64,000 nucleotides of DNA from Nanobdellota archaeon. GTDB lineage: Archaea > Nanobdellota > Nanobdellia > Pacearchaeales > GW2011-AR1. A program made the position numbers and the translations under genes. Below are positions 24,231-31,078 of this stretch, in pieces; position 1 is the stretch's first letter; the number at the start of each line of letters is the position of its first letter. The notes beneath the pieces are model-generated. The model had not been told where the DNA came from, made no database searches, and saw nothing but the letters and a program-made list of their open reading frames with translations. The stretch covers positions 147,331 through 211,330 of the forward strand of contig JANLHM010000005.1 in assembly GCA_024654565.1 (NCBI GenBank), read 5' to 3'.

Positions 24231-26210
24231 TTATGCATTAATTGAAATTTTGTTTGATTTGTTTGAATATGATTTATTGAGTCTTAAGAGTTTTTTCCAT
24301 CCTTTGGAACTTTTTTCTTCTATTACTTCTATTAATCCTTTTTCGAAAAGTTTATTTTTTACTACATTTCCTTTCCTAGAAGAAAGTCCAAGTGAGTTAT
24401 AAACGTCAACTGTTGAAAGATTGTGCTCGGGAGAATTAAATAAAAAGTCCACAATCAAAAGTTCTTCTTTTGATAGGTTAGATGGAAGAGAAGTCCCTCC
24501 AACTTCATTAGTTTCTTCTAAAGATTCAATTTTTCTATTCCCAAGTTTTTCACTTAATGCTCGGTTCATGACTATTAAAACATCTTTTTTTGTGTAATAT
24601 CCTGAGAAAATTCCTGAATCAAGGAGTTTTTCAATTTCATTTAGTTTTTTGTTTACATTTAATTTTGACACTACAAACTCATAAAGCACATTTTGAGTCT
24701 TTGACAAGGAAATTACCTCATAAGACTCTTTATTTTGATCTTTTTTTGGTTTGACTTCAACCCTTTTCATCGCTTTCTCTTCGTCTTCTCCTATTAGATC
24801 TTTTTTAAATTCTGGATCACTTTTTTCTATTTCATATCCTTCAACGACTGAACCCATTTTACTTTTTATCTTTTCATCAACGAATGAAGAATTTCTTGAT
24901 TCACTAAATGGAACTTCAATTAAAAATGGAGAAGTATGTCTTTCTGACAACTTGACAATTGCTGAACCTACAGGAAGCTGAGTAAAAATTTCTTTTCTGT
25001 CTCTTAATTGCATCAAAGAACTTATTTCATCGACGTCTTCGGGAAGTTGCTGTTGAAAGGCAACGTGGCACGCACTATTTCCAACGACGGTGTCACTCAA
25101 CTTTGAAGCGTGCTGATCAAGGCAAATTAGACTTGTACCATATTCACGCATCTCACGGTAAATCATGTCAGTTACAGATTCAGTCATAAAATTTGTTTTC
25201 TTCTTTAAAAAAACATTATGAGCTTCATCAACTAAAATTGCATGGTTAAACTCTTCCTTTGACTTTTCGGAACCTGATTTTTTCAATTTATAAATATAAG
25301 TTAAAATATATTCACAAAAGAACTTTTTTTCAATGTTTGACAAAGAATTTAATTCAAAAATAACTTTTTTGTTAAAAAGTTCTTCCACTGAAAGGCACTT
25401 TTTACCGTCGTAATTTATCGCTTTTCCAAAGTCTCCAAAAGTGAGTACTGTTGCAACCCTCATAGCACTTTCATACCATCCAGTTTCCCTTCCCTTTGAA
25501 TCTCTTGCTTTAACTTCAAGCATTCTTTTCACGTGTTCCCAATTAGGGTAAAGGTTAGACCCTTCATACACTCCCCATCCTTGGAAAGTTTCGTCGAGAG
25601 TTTCCAAAAGAATTTTGTGAACCCCAAATGAAACATTGAAACTTTCAGTTAATAGGTCACAAAGAGTATTAATCCATTCCTTTGGTGAAACTCCTTTAGG
25701 AGGCCTGTTTATATTTGTTTTAAACAGATTACTAATCCCCTCATTTCCAACGGTAAAACACATAACTGAGTTGTCAACATTCATTAATGGCCTGAAACTT
25801 TTTTTCCAATCAAAAACTAGAAAGGGTTTGTCTTTTTCTATGAATTTTTCAAGAATGTTTAGGGCAAAAGTTGTTTTTCCACTTCCACTCATTCCTGTAA
25901 CACATACGTGTCTAGGCCAATCCTTTTCCCTTAAATTAAATGAAAAAAGCTTTTTTCCGGCGTAACTTACTTTTGCAAGGGGATACTCTCCCTTCAGACT
26001 TTCTTCCTTTGGGGGCTCAAGCAAAAAGTCTTTATCAAGAAGTTGATTTAAGTGTTTTTGATAGAGGGTTGTTAAAAATTGGAGAATTTCCCCTTTTTCT
26101 TCAAGGTTTTCACTGTTCATGTATCTAAAATACAATTCATCAATTTTCTTTCCAAGTATTGGTTTTAACTTTCTTGCAATTTCTTCGACGCTAATTTTAT
26201 TTTGAAACAT
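24231..26210 (-). CDS. HerA/DUF87-type ATPase with C-terminal winged helix
   Basis: 659 residues. The RecA-like motor of the HerA-FtsK family is visible: Walker A GMSGSGKTT near residue 110, LVFDWKKSFRPL after it, Walker B HAILVDEAH near 330 and a downstream SLICLDQHASKLSD. Members move DNA during repair, plasmid transfer or virus packaging. The C-terminal 100 residues end in a winged helix (LSTVDVYNSLGLSSRKGNVVKN), suggesting sequence-specific DNA contact. This is not the HerA-NurA repair pair, since no nuclease is next to it. It is co-transcribed with a coiled-coil protein (two bases between stop and start), and GAGGAGG in that gene's end serves as its ribosome site. Possibly of mobile-element origin. 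Confidence 0.82.
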   Translation of the reverse strand: MFQNKISVEEIARKLKPILGKKIDELYFRYMNSENLEEKGEILQFLTTLYQKHLNQLLDKDFLLEPPKEESLKGEYPLAKVSYAGKKLFSFNLREKDWPRHVCVTGMSGSGKTTFALNILEKFIEKDKPFLVFDWKKSFRPLMNVDNSVMCFTVGNEGISNLFKTNINRPPKGVSPKEWINTLCDLLTESFNVSFGVHKILLETLDETFQGWGVYEGSNLYPNWEHVKRMLEVKARDSKGRETGWYESAMRVATVLTFGDFGKAINYDGKKCLSVEELFNKKVIFELNSLSNIEKKFFCEYILTYIYKLKKSGSEKSKEEFNHAILVDEAHNVFLKKKTNFMTESVTDMIYREMREYGTSLICLDQHASKLSDTVVGNSACHVAFQQQLPEDVDEISSLMQLRDRKEIFTQLPVGSAIVKLSERHTSPFLIEVPFSESRNSSFVDEKIKSKMGSVVEGYEIEKSDPEFKKDLIGEDEEKAMKRVEVKPKKDQNKESYEVISLSKTQNVLYEFVVSKLNVNKKLNEIEKLLDSGIFSGYYTKKDVLIVMNRALSEKLGNRKIESLEETNEVGGTSLPSNLSKEELLIVDFLFNSPEHNLSTVDVYNSLGLSSRKGNVVKNKLFEKGLIEVIEEKSSKGWKKLLRLNKSYSNKSNKISINA

Positions 26211-26212
26211 TT

Positions 26213-26677
26213 TTAATTTTCCTCCTCAGACAAAATTTTATTGAACATTTTGAGCCTTTCTTCTTTTTCAAGAAGTTCTCTTTCGTATTCTCTTAATTCT
26301 TTTTTCAAAAGAGCAACATCTTTCCAACAACCTATTTTTTCATTCATTTGAAGTTCTGAAATTTCAATTTTTTTGTGCCTCAAGTCATTCTTTTCACGAG
26401 CGGGATCAGTTGAAGAAATCTGTATTTTTTCATTTTCAGACAAATATCCCATTATCTCTGACTTAAGGGTTTCTCCTTCATCATGAATTTTACGACTAAG
26501 TTTTTCTCTGCCCCTAATCATCTCATGAATTTCTTCAATTAAATTTCTTAATGCATCTACTTTCCCTTTCCCGATTTCATCAAAAGACCTATCTGAAACA
26601 CCAGGTATTTCATGGTTTTTCCCTATTTCCAGCTCTGAAAAACCCTTCTTCAATGCCTCCCTAACTTCTTTTTCCAT
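26213..26677 (-). CDS. Coiled-coil protein upstream of HerA-like ATPase
   Basis: 154 residues, almost entirely charged helices with Glu/Lys heptads: VDALRNLIEEIHEMIRGREK, KIEISELQMNEKIG, LLKKELREYERELLEKEERL. No domain is recognised. It ends two bases before the ATPase start and so probably forms a complex with it. A TATA-like ATTTATAAG at 26698-26706 is about 25 bases upstream of the ATG, suggesting a leaderless archaeal transcript, unlike the block to the left. Confidence 0.65.
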   Translation of the reverse strand: MEKEVREALKKGFSELEIGKNHEIPGVSDRSFDEIGKGKVDALRNLIEEIHEMIRGREKLSRKIHDEGETLKSEIMGYLSENEKIQISSTDPAREKNDLRHKKIEISELQMNEKIGCWKDVALLKKELREYERELLEKEERLKMFNKILSEEEN

Positions 26678-26697
26678 GCATTTACCACTATGAAGTC

Positions 26698-26706
26698 ACT
26701 TATAAA
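26698..26706 (-). promoter_or_regulatory. TATA-like box for coiled-coil/HerA operon
   Basis: On the minus strand this reads CATTTATAA, about 25 bases before the ATG at 26677. The spacing fits a transcript that starts at or next to the start codon. The remaining bases up to the tRNA hold only a short hairpin (TCTCG/CGAGA near 26865) and the tRNA-end copy. Confidence 0.5.
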
Positions 26707-26800
26707 TGTTTCTGTTTATGTGTAACTCAATAATGGTACAAAATGTAGAAAGTTGGATGTTTTACAAAAGGAACTGGAGAGATCGATGCCCCCAATCAAA

Positions 26801-26813
26801 TATGTGGATGCTA
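26801..26813. repeat. Copy of the tRNA-Leu 3' end
   Basis: TATGTGGATGCTA repeats bases 26901-26913, which span the 3' acceptor end of the tRNA and the next bases. The copies are exactly 100 bases apart. The bases before them are also alike. Such copies arise when an element integrates at a tRNA 3' end. Confidence 0.6.
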
Positions 26814-26902
26814 AACTCAAACTTCGTGTCATCTAAATGTTAGTAAAAATGATGCCAGAAGATTCTCGGGATTCGAGACCAACGGTTCAAATCAATTTAA
26901 TA

Positions 26903-26985
26903 TGTGGATGCTAGGATTCGAACCTAGGTAAGCATAAGCTAAGGGATCTTGAGTCCCTCCCGTTTGACCACTCCGGCACATCCAC
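26903..26985 (-). tRNA. tRNA-Leu (anticodon CAA)
   Basis: On the minus strand the 7-bp acceptor stem GTGGATG/CATCCAC is perfect with discriminator A. The anticodon stem AGGGA/TCCCT encloses a loop CTCAAGA, giving anticodon CAA. The T arm is CTAGG-TTCGAAT-CCTAG. A long variable arm with AGC/GCT pairing marks a class II tRNA, and the A discriminator fits leucine rather than serine. CCA is not encoded. Partial copies of its 3' end and 5' end lie on either side. Confidence 0.93.
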
Positions 26986-27029
26986 ACATATGCGTTGTGC
27001 TGGTTTTAAGCAAAAAGATATTTGCGACT

Positions 27030-27044
27030 TCCGGCACATCCACA
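27030..27044. repeat. Copy of the tRNA-Leu 5' end
   Basis: TCCGGCACATCCACA repeats 26972-26986, the 5' end of the tRNA and its first bases. The offset is 58 bases. With the 3'-end copy on the other side, both halves of the tRNA have a flanking fragment. Confidence 0.6.
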
Positions 27045-27092
27045 TGTGACTTAAAAAATAACAAGGCACACCTATTTAAATTTTGAGGGAAG

Positions 27093-27187
27093 AAAAGTTT
27101 ATAAAAGGAAATTAGCTCAAAGTTTTACCTGCGAGTTGAAAACACTTGAAGCGTTAGCGGGAAGGTTTTCTCGTTATATTTAAAAAA
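27093..27187 (+). promoter_or_regulatory. TATA box and structured leader of eL18 operon
   Basis: AAAAGTTTATAAAAGG (27093-27108) is a good archaeal TATA box. The expected start is near 27130, leaving a leader of about 55 bases. That leader can pair CCTGC (27129-) with GCGGG, and contains AACACTTGAAGCGTT. A leader this long is unusual here, where most core genes look leaderless, so it may be a ribosomal-protein feedback site. Confidence 0.45.
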
Positions 27188-27553
27188 ATGGTAAAAACAA
27201 AAACAAAAATTGAAAAACAAATTGGTAAAAAAACCAGTTCAAGATTAGTTGAGACAATAATCCTTGCCAAAAAGAACCCGAAGTGGATTGAGGTTGCAAG
27301 CATACTCACTGGTCCGAGGAGGTTAAGAAGGAATGTAAACTTAAGTGAACTCGAAGGATATTCTGGAAGTACGGTTGTTGTCTGCGGAAAAGTGTTAAGT
27401 CAGGGGGAATCTCCTCAAAAACTAAAAGTCGCGGCCCTCGGTTATTCTGAAACCGCAAGGGAAAAACTTCTAAAGGCAGGTTGCGAGATAAATCTACTTA
27501 TTGAAGAAATAGAATCAAATAAAGAAGCAAAAGGAGTTAAAATTTTAAAATGA
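27188..27553 (+). CDS. rpl18e: Ribosomal protein eL18
   Basis: Large-subunit protein eL18 (L18e), 121 residues, the archaeal/eukaryotic-specific neighbour of uL13. Signatures are SSRLVETIILAKKNPKWIEVA near the start, GPRRLRRNVNLSEL, and VVCGKVLSQGE, then KLKVAALGYSETAREKLLKAG. It overlaps uL13 by four bases (ATGA), which shows translational coupling. It heads the eL18-uL13-uS9 operon, typical of archaea. Start ATG at 27188 follows an A-run. Confidence 0.95.
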   Translation: MVKTKTKIEKQIGKKTSSRLVETIILAKKNPKWIEVASILTGPRRLRRNVNLSELEGYSGSTVVVCGKVLSQGESPQKLKVAALGYSETAREKLLKAGCEINLLIEEIESNKEAKGVKILK

Positions 27554-27942
27554 AAATTGTGAACGGAAAGGGTGTAGCTCTTGGAAGGATTGCAAGTTAT
27601 GCGGCAAAGGAGTCTCTTAAAGGAGAAGAAATTTCAATTGTTAATTGCGATGAAGTGATCATAACAGGAAACTTTGAAACGACAAAGAAAGACTTTCAAG
27701 AAAGGAGAAGTAGAGTTGGAAGTAGTCAGAAAGGTCCAAAACTTCCTTCAACAAGTGAAAAAATTGTAAAAAGGGCTGTTAGAGGAATGCTCCCTAATTA
27801 CAGGGAAGGTAGAGGAAGAGTTGCATACAAAAGGGTAATGTGCTATTCAAAGATTCCAAAGGAATGTGAAGGAAAGGAATTAATTGAAGTTCATAAAGAC
27901 AAAAAAATGAAATATTCAGAAGTTAAAAAATTTACAAAATAA
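27550..27942 (+). CDS. rpl13: Ribosomal protein uL13
   Basis: Large-subunit protein uL13, 130 residues. The protein opens with IVNGKGVALGRIASYAAKE and has NCDEVIITGNFETT and AVRGMLPNYREGRGRVAYKR, the family's RNA-binding core. It overlaps eL18 by four bases and ends one base before uS9. The length is in the normal archaeal range. No oddity is seen. Confidence 0.95.
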   Translation: MKIVNGKGVALGRIASYAAKESLKGEEISIVNCDEVIITGNFETTKKDFQERRSRVGSSQKGPKLPSTSEKIVKRAVRGMLPNYREGRGRVAYKRVMCYSKIPKECEGKELIEVHKDKKMKYSEVKKFTK

Positions 27943-27943
27943 A

Positions 27944-28354
27944 ATGGAAGGAAAAACAAAAATTCACGCATCGGGAAAGAGAAAAGCTGCAGTTGCAAAA
28001 GCTGTTCTAACTGAAGGGAAAGGAAAGATTACTGTCAATGGGAAAGACTACAAAAACCTTGACCTTTTTAATAGATTAAAAATTGAAGAACCGATAAGAA
28101 TTGCTGAAATTGTTCTTGGAAAGGCAAAATTTGATATTGTTGCAAGCGTTCGTGGGGGAGGAGAGCAGGGCCAAATTGAAGCAGTGAGGTTGTCAATTGC
28201 AAAAGCAATTCTAAGTTTCACAAAGTCTGAAGAACTAAAAAAGTCTTACCTTGATTACGACCGAAACCTTCTTGTTGCAGATGTTAGAAGAAAAGAAACA
28301 AGAAAACCAGGGGATTCTAAAGCGAGAGCAAAAAGACAAACTTCATACAGATAA
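27944..28354 (+). CDS. rps9: Ribosomal protein uS9
   Basis: Small-subunit protein uS9, 136 residues. GKRKAAVAKAVLTEGKGKITVNG near the N-terminus and the closing basic tail RRKETRKPGDSKARAKRQTSYR, whose last Arg contacts the P-site tRNA, are diagnostic. RGGGEQGQIEAVRLSIAKAI is the conserved middle. Its TAA overlaps the ATG of the next small gene. Confidence 0.96.
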   Translation: MEGKTKIHASGKRKAAVAKAVLTEGKGKITVNGKDYKNLDLFNRLKIEEPIRIAEIVLGKAKFDIVASVRGGGEQGQIEAVRLSIAKAILSFTKSEELKKSYLDYDRNLLVADVRRKETRKPGDSKARAKRQTSYR

Positions 28355-28572
28355 TGATAAAGAAAAACACCAAAGCTATTTTTATAGATTCTGGAAAGGA
28401 AAGAGAAGAAGATTTGATTGGGGGTATTCCATTATGTGTCGGGGAAAATATGACTATAATTGGATCAAATTCAAAAAAAATTAATTGGAAGGTTGTTGAT
28501 AAGAAAGTTGAGTATATTAATGGGGGAGAGAACCAAACAGTTAATATAACTTATACTTTTGAAAAACAATAA
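28354..28572 (+). CDS. Small conserved-position protein, unknown
   Basis: 72 residues with no family I recognise. The start overlaps the uS9 stop (TAATGA), so it is translated from the ribosomal operon. In many archaea this place holds RNA polymerase subunit Rpo10, but the Cys motif of Rpo10 is absent. The sequence looks beta-rich: KAIFIDSGKEREEDLIGGIP, then NMTIIGSNSKKINW, then QTVNITYTFEKQ. A small cytosolic beta protein is likely. Confidence 0.6.
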   Translation: MIKKNTKAIFIDSGKEREEDLIGGIPLCVGENMTIIGSNSKKINWKVVDKKVEYINGGENQTVNITYTFEKQ

Positions 28573-28576
28573 TTTA

Positions 28577-29002
28577 TTAATTTTGTTTTATTCCTAATCT
28601 TTCAAGTTTATCCTGAACATGATTAAACAAGGTTGAAGAAATCAGGGGTTCATGAGTTCCACTGTGAACATCCCCGTCAAACTTTATTTTTCCTAGATAA
28701 GTAAAATTCCTTAAAATTTTTTTCACTCCATTTAATGAAAACCCATATTTTTTTGAAAGTTTGTTTAGACTAATTTTGTTATTCTGAAAATCAAGAAAAA
28801 TATTTTCAACTACCTGAAAATTTTGGGCTTTAGTGAGTTTACCCTCAAAAAATTTATAACCGAATGGTGCACGTGACACAGGATTACCCTCTTTCGCTTT
28901 TTCAACCATTCCTTTTTTTTGTCTATTTTTATAGAGTTTTAACTTTTCAATTTCTTCTTTAAGTTCTTTATTCTCTTTTTTTAACGTCTCTAGTTCATTC
29001 AT
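28577..29002 (-). CDS. Serine-recombinase 'Recombinase' domain, no catalytic domain
   Basis: 141 residues. A coiled-coil start (LKKENKELKEEIEKLKLYKN) leads to a Recombinase domain (PF07508-like): SRAPFGYKFFEGKL, VVENIFLDFQNN, SLNKLSKKYGFSLNGVKKIL and FTYLGKIKFDGDVHSGTHEPLISSTLF are the expected order. In large serine recombinases this domain follows a 150-residue resolvase domain with the catalytic Ser. That part is absent and no fragment of it lies upstream. It overlaps XerA by eight bases, so the two are co-expressed. It probably binds DNA only; whether it helps XerA is unknown. Confidence 0.72.
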   Translation of the reverse strand: MNELETLKKENKELKEEIEKLKLYKNRQKKGMVEKAKEGNPVSRAPFGYKFFEGKLTKAQNFQVVENIFLDFQNNKISLNKLSKKYGFSLNGVKKILRNFTYLGKIKFDGDVHSGTHEPLISSTLFNHVQDKLERLGIKQN

Positions 29003-29843
29003 CTTCTAAAACCTCCAAAGTGTCAATAGGACTTTTTATTTTTTTTAATTCTTCTGTTGAGACATGAGTGTATATCTGAGTAGTTGAAAGGTCCGCGTGA
29101 CCCAAAAGCTCTTGAATTTTTCTTATGTCTACCCCATTTTCAAGAAGGTGAGTTGCAAAAGAATGCCTAAGAGTGTGACAATGGATTTCTTTTTTTATTT
29201 CTGCCTTTTTACCAGCATTTTTTACAATCTTTTGCATATTTCTTGAAGACATTTTTTTCCCTTTTCTTCCAGAAAAAAGGTAAACTTCCTTCAAACTTTT
29301 TTGTCTTTCAACTTGTCTTTTTAATTTTGAAAAAATTGATTTGGGGATATTAAAAATCCGGTCTTTTTTCCCTTTTGCCTGCCTTACATTCCCTACTTTT
29401 TCTTCAAAATTTAAATCTTGAACTTTAAGTGAGACTAATTCTGAAACTCTTAGTCCTGCGCCGTACATCAAGGAAACCATCAGACGAGATTTTTTTGTGC
29501 TCAGAGATTCAAACAAAGTGACCACTTCTTTTTTTGTTAAAACAGTCGGGATTCTTTTTTCTCTTTTTGGTCTCCTTATGTTTACTGTTAAGTCTTTTTT
29601 GAGAATTGTAGAATAAGCAAATTTGATTGCAGCAAGAAACATTATTGTTGAAATTGCCGACCTTTCAGACAGCTTCTCTGCAACATATTCTTTTACATCG
29701 TCTTCGGTCACTTCTTCAGGAGTTTTATTTACAAATTTTATTAAGTCTATATTTGACTTCACATAATTTTTGACAGTGTAAACAGAATTTTTTGAAACTT
29801 TTAATTCAATCTCAATTTTTTTGAAAAACTCCTCTTTATTCAT
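28995..29843 (-). CDS. xerA: Tyrosine recombinase XerA
   Basis: 282 residues. N-terminal SAM-like DNA-binding domain (about 1-95), then the catalytic domain with Arg in YGAGLRVSELVSL, His-x-x-Arg in CHTLRHSFATHLLENG, His in LLGHADLST and Tyr in TQIYTHVS: all active-site residues are present. Archaeal XerA resolves chromosome dimers at a dif site; the size and motif fit that rather than a virus integrase. It overlaps the HAD gene by four bases upstream and the recombinase-domain gene by eight bases downstream. Confidence 0.9.
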   Translation of the reverse strand: MNKEEFFKKIEIELKVSKNSVYTVKNYVKSNIDLIKFVNKTPEEVTEDDVKEYVAEKLSERSAISTIMFLAAIKFAYSTILKKDLTVNIRRPKREKRIPTVLTKKEVVTLFESLSTKKSRLMVSLMYGAGLRVSELVSLKVQDLNFEEKVGNVRQAKGKKDRIFNIPKSIFSKLKRQVERQKSLKEVYLFSGRKGKKMSSRNMQKIVKNAGKKAEIKKEIHCHTLRHSFATHLLENGVDIRKIQELLGHADLSTTQIYTHVSTEELKKIKSPIDTLEVLEDE

Positions 29844-30487
29844 ATGACTATTCCAAATTCTTTTAATCTCTTTTTAATGTTTGAATTCCCCTTAAAATGA
29901 ATCGTTTTTATTCCTAGTTTTTCGGCTGGAGGAAGGTTCCATGGACGGTCATCAATGAAAAGCACTTCTTTTGGGAGAACTTTCAATTTTTTAAGAAGAA
30001 TTTTGTAGATATCTAAATTAGGTTTTCTTGTTCCGACATCACATGAGACTACAACAGGATTAAATATTCTGTAAAACTTTTTAGGAATTAAAGATGGGCT
30101 CGACAAGTGCCATTGGTCTGAGAGAACGGCAACCTTAAAACCTTTTTTTTTCAAATTTTTTACTAAATCAAGAAGAAAAGTGTTTTCAAGATATTTATTT
30201 GTATAAGCACTTGAATAAAGTTTTTCGATTTTATTTTTGGGATATTTAAATTTCTCTGAGAGACGGGAAAGAAGTTTTGACTTTTTTATTTTTCCTTCCA
30301 TTGAAAGAGAATAGTCTGTATCAAGGAGGTCAAAATAAGTGTCAAGAGAGATTTTAAGTTTTTTTAAAACGTTTTCATGAACTCCTAAATTAGTGTGAAG
30401 TCTCTTTTGATAAGATTTGTTTTTTGCGATTTGTAAAACCCCTTCAACATCAAAGACAATTACTTTTAACCCCCCCTTTAATTCCAT
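29840..30487 (-). CDS. HAD-family hydrolase
   Basis: 215 residues with HAD class I layout. Motif I is VFDVEGVL, where the second Asp of DxD is Glu, motif II is VLSDQWH, the Lys is in GTRKPNLDIY, and motif IV is FIDDRPWNLPPAEKLGIKTI. A helical cap lies between motifs I and II. The substrate is unknown; relatives act on phosphorylated sugars or nucleotides. DxE instead of DxD lowers confidence in phosphatase activity but is seen in some family members. Four-base ATGA overlap with xerA makes an operon. A TATA-like TTATTTAAATAA is about 30 bases upstream. Confidence 0.82.
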   Translation of the reverse strand: MELKGGLKVIVFDVEGVLQIAKNKSYQKRLHTNLGVHENVLKKLKISLDTYFDLLDTDYSLSMEGKIKKSKLLSRLSEKFKYPKNKIEKLYSSAYTNKYLENTFLLDLVKNLKKKGFKVAVLSDQWHLSSPSLIPKKFYRIFNPVVVSCDVGTRKPNLDIYKILLKKLKVLPKEVLFIDDRPWNLPPAEKLGIKTIHFKGNSNIKKRLKEFGIVI

Positions 30488-30493
30488 TAACTG

Positions 30494-30507
30494 ATTATAC
30501 GAACTTT
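30494..30507 (-). promoter_or_regulatory. AAGTTCGTATAAT element
   Basis: On the minus strand AAAGTTCGTATAAT lies just before the HAD gene start. The same sequence or close variants recur at 38285-38312, 38644-38658, 38718-38733 and 38791-38807, all in non-coding DNA. Confidence 0.5.
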
Positions 30508-30548
30508 ATTTAAATAACTTTCCTGATTAAAAGACCCGTTTTTCCAAA

Positions 30549-30683
30549 TTACTTTTTAAGTAAAATTCTCTGATTCACAATCATAAGAACTACTGCTCCT
30601 ATAAGAAAAAGCCAGTCAATTCTAAAAGCAAGATAAACAAAAGTTAATGCGATAAGAGAATTAAAAACAACAATTTTATTCAT
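30549..30683 (-). CDS. 44-residue two-helix membrane protein
   Basis: A short open frame in the gap upstream of the HAD gene: ATG at 30683 to TAA at 30549. The product is strongly hydrophobic in two stretches, IVVFNSLIALTFVYLAF and WLFLIGAVVLMIVN, and ends in a basic tail RILLKK, the form of a genuine tiny membrane protein. No family can be named. The flanking bases are AT-rich and would not give such a composition by chance as readily, but expression is not shown. Confidence 0.45.
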   Translation of the reverse strand: MNKIVVFNSLIALTFVYLAFRIDWLFLIGAVVLMIVNQRILLKK

Positions 30684-30761
30684 GTAAACAAAAGAGAAAG
30701 AAGATTTTTATATGTAATTGAGACCACAAAAGATTATAAAAGAAAAAAATTTCTTTAAATT

Positions 30762-31067
30762 ATGGAAACAAAAAGAAAAATAGAATTTCTTGTGGCAGGA
30801 ATGTTTGTAGTTTTTCTTTTGATTTTGGTTTTGGGAGTTTTGTCCCTTGAAGAAGAAAAGTCAAAGAAAAGTGAAAGACTTAAGATCTATGAAAGAAGTT
30901 CCAAAGTTGTTTTAGACAGAGGATTTTACTACAGTGAAGAAAAGATAAAAATGATTTCCCTAAATAACGGAGTCTACAAAGAATATATTTTGGAGAGAGA
31001 CTCGATGAACTTTAGAAACAGAATTTTTACAGAAAATGAGTTTTTCTTCGAAAGAACTGTTAATTAA
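30762..31067 (+). CDS. Small single-helix membrane protein
   Basis: 101 residues. One helix at about 8-29 (FLVAGMFVVFLLILVLGVLSL), followed by a charged domain (KSKKSERLKIYERSSKVVL) with beta-like ends. No family. ATTATAAAAG at 30732-30740 is 22-30 bases before the ATG, suggesting a leaderless transcript. It converges on uvrB. Confidence 0.6.
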   Translation: METKRKIEFLVAGMFVVFLLILVLGVLSLEEEKSKKSERLKIYERSSKVVLDRGFYYSEEKIKMISLNNGVYKEYILERDSMNFRNRIFTENEFFFERTVN

Positions 31068-31078
31068 ACAAATTAAAA

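Noticed and set aside
26213-26677. NurA nuclease as partner of the HerA-like ATPase
   Set aside because: The protein is a plain coiled coil without nuclease motifs, and Mre11/Rad50 are not nearby.
26860-26885. Second tRNA near tRNA-Leu
   Set aside because: GGGATTCGAGACC looks like a T arm but no acceptor or anticodon stem can be built around it; only a short hairpin remains.
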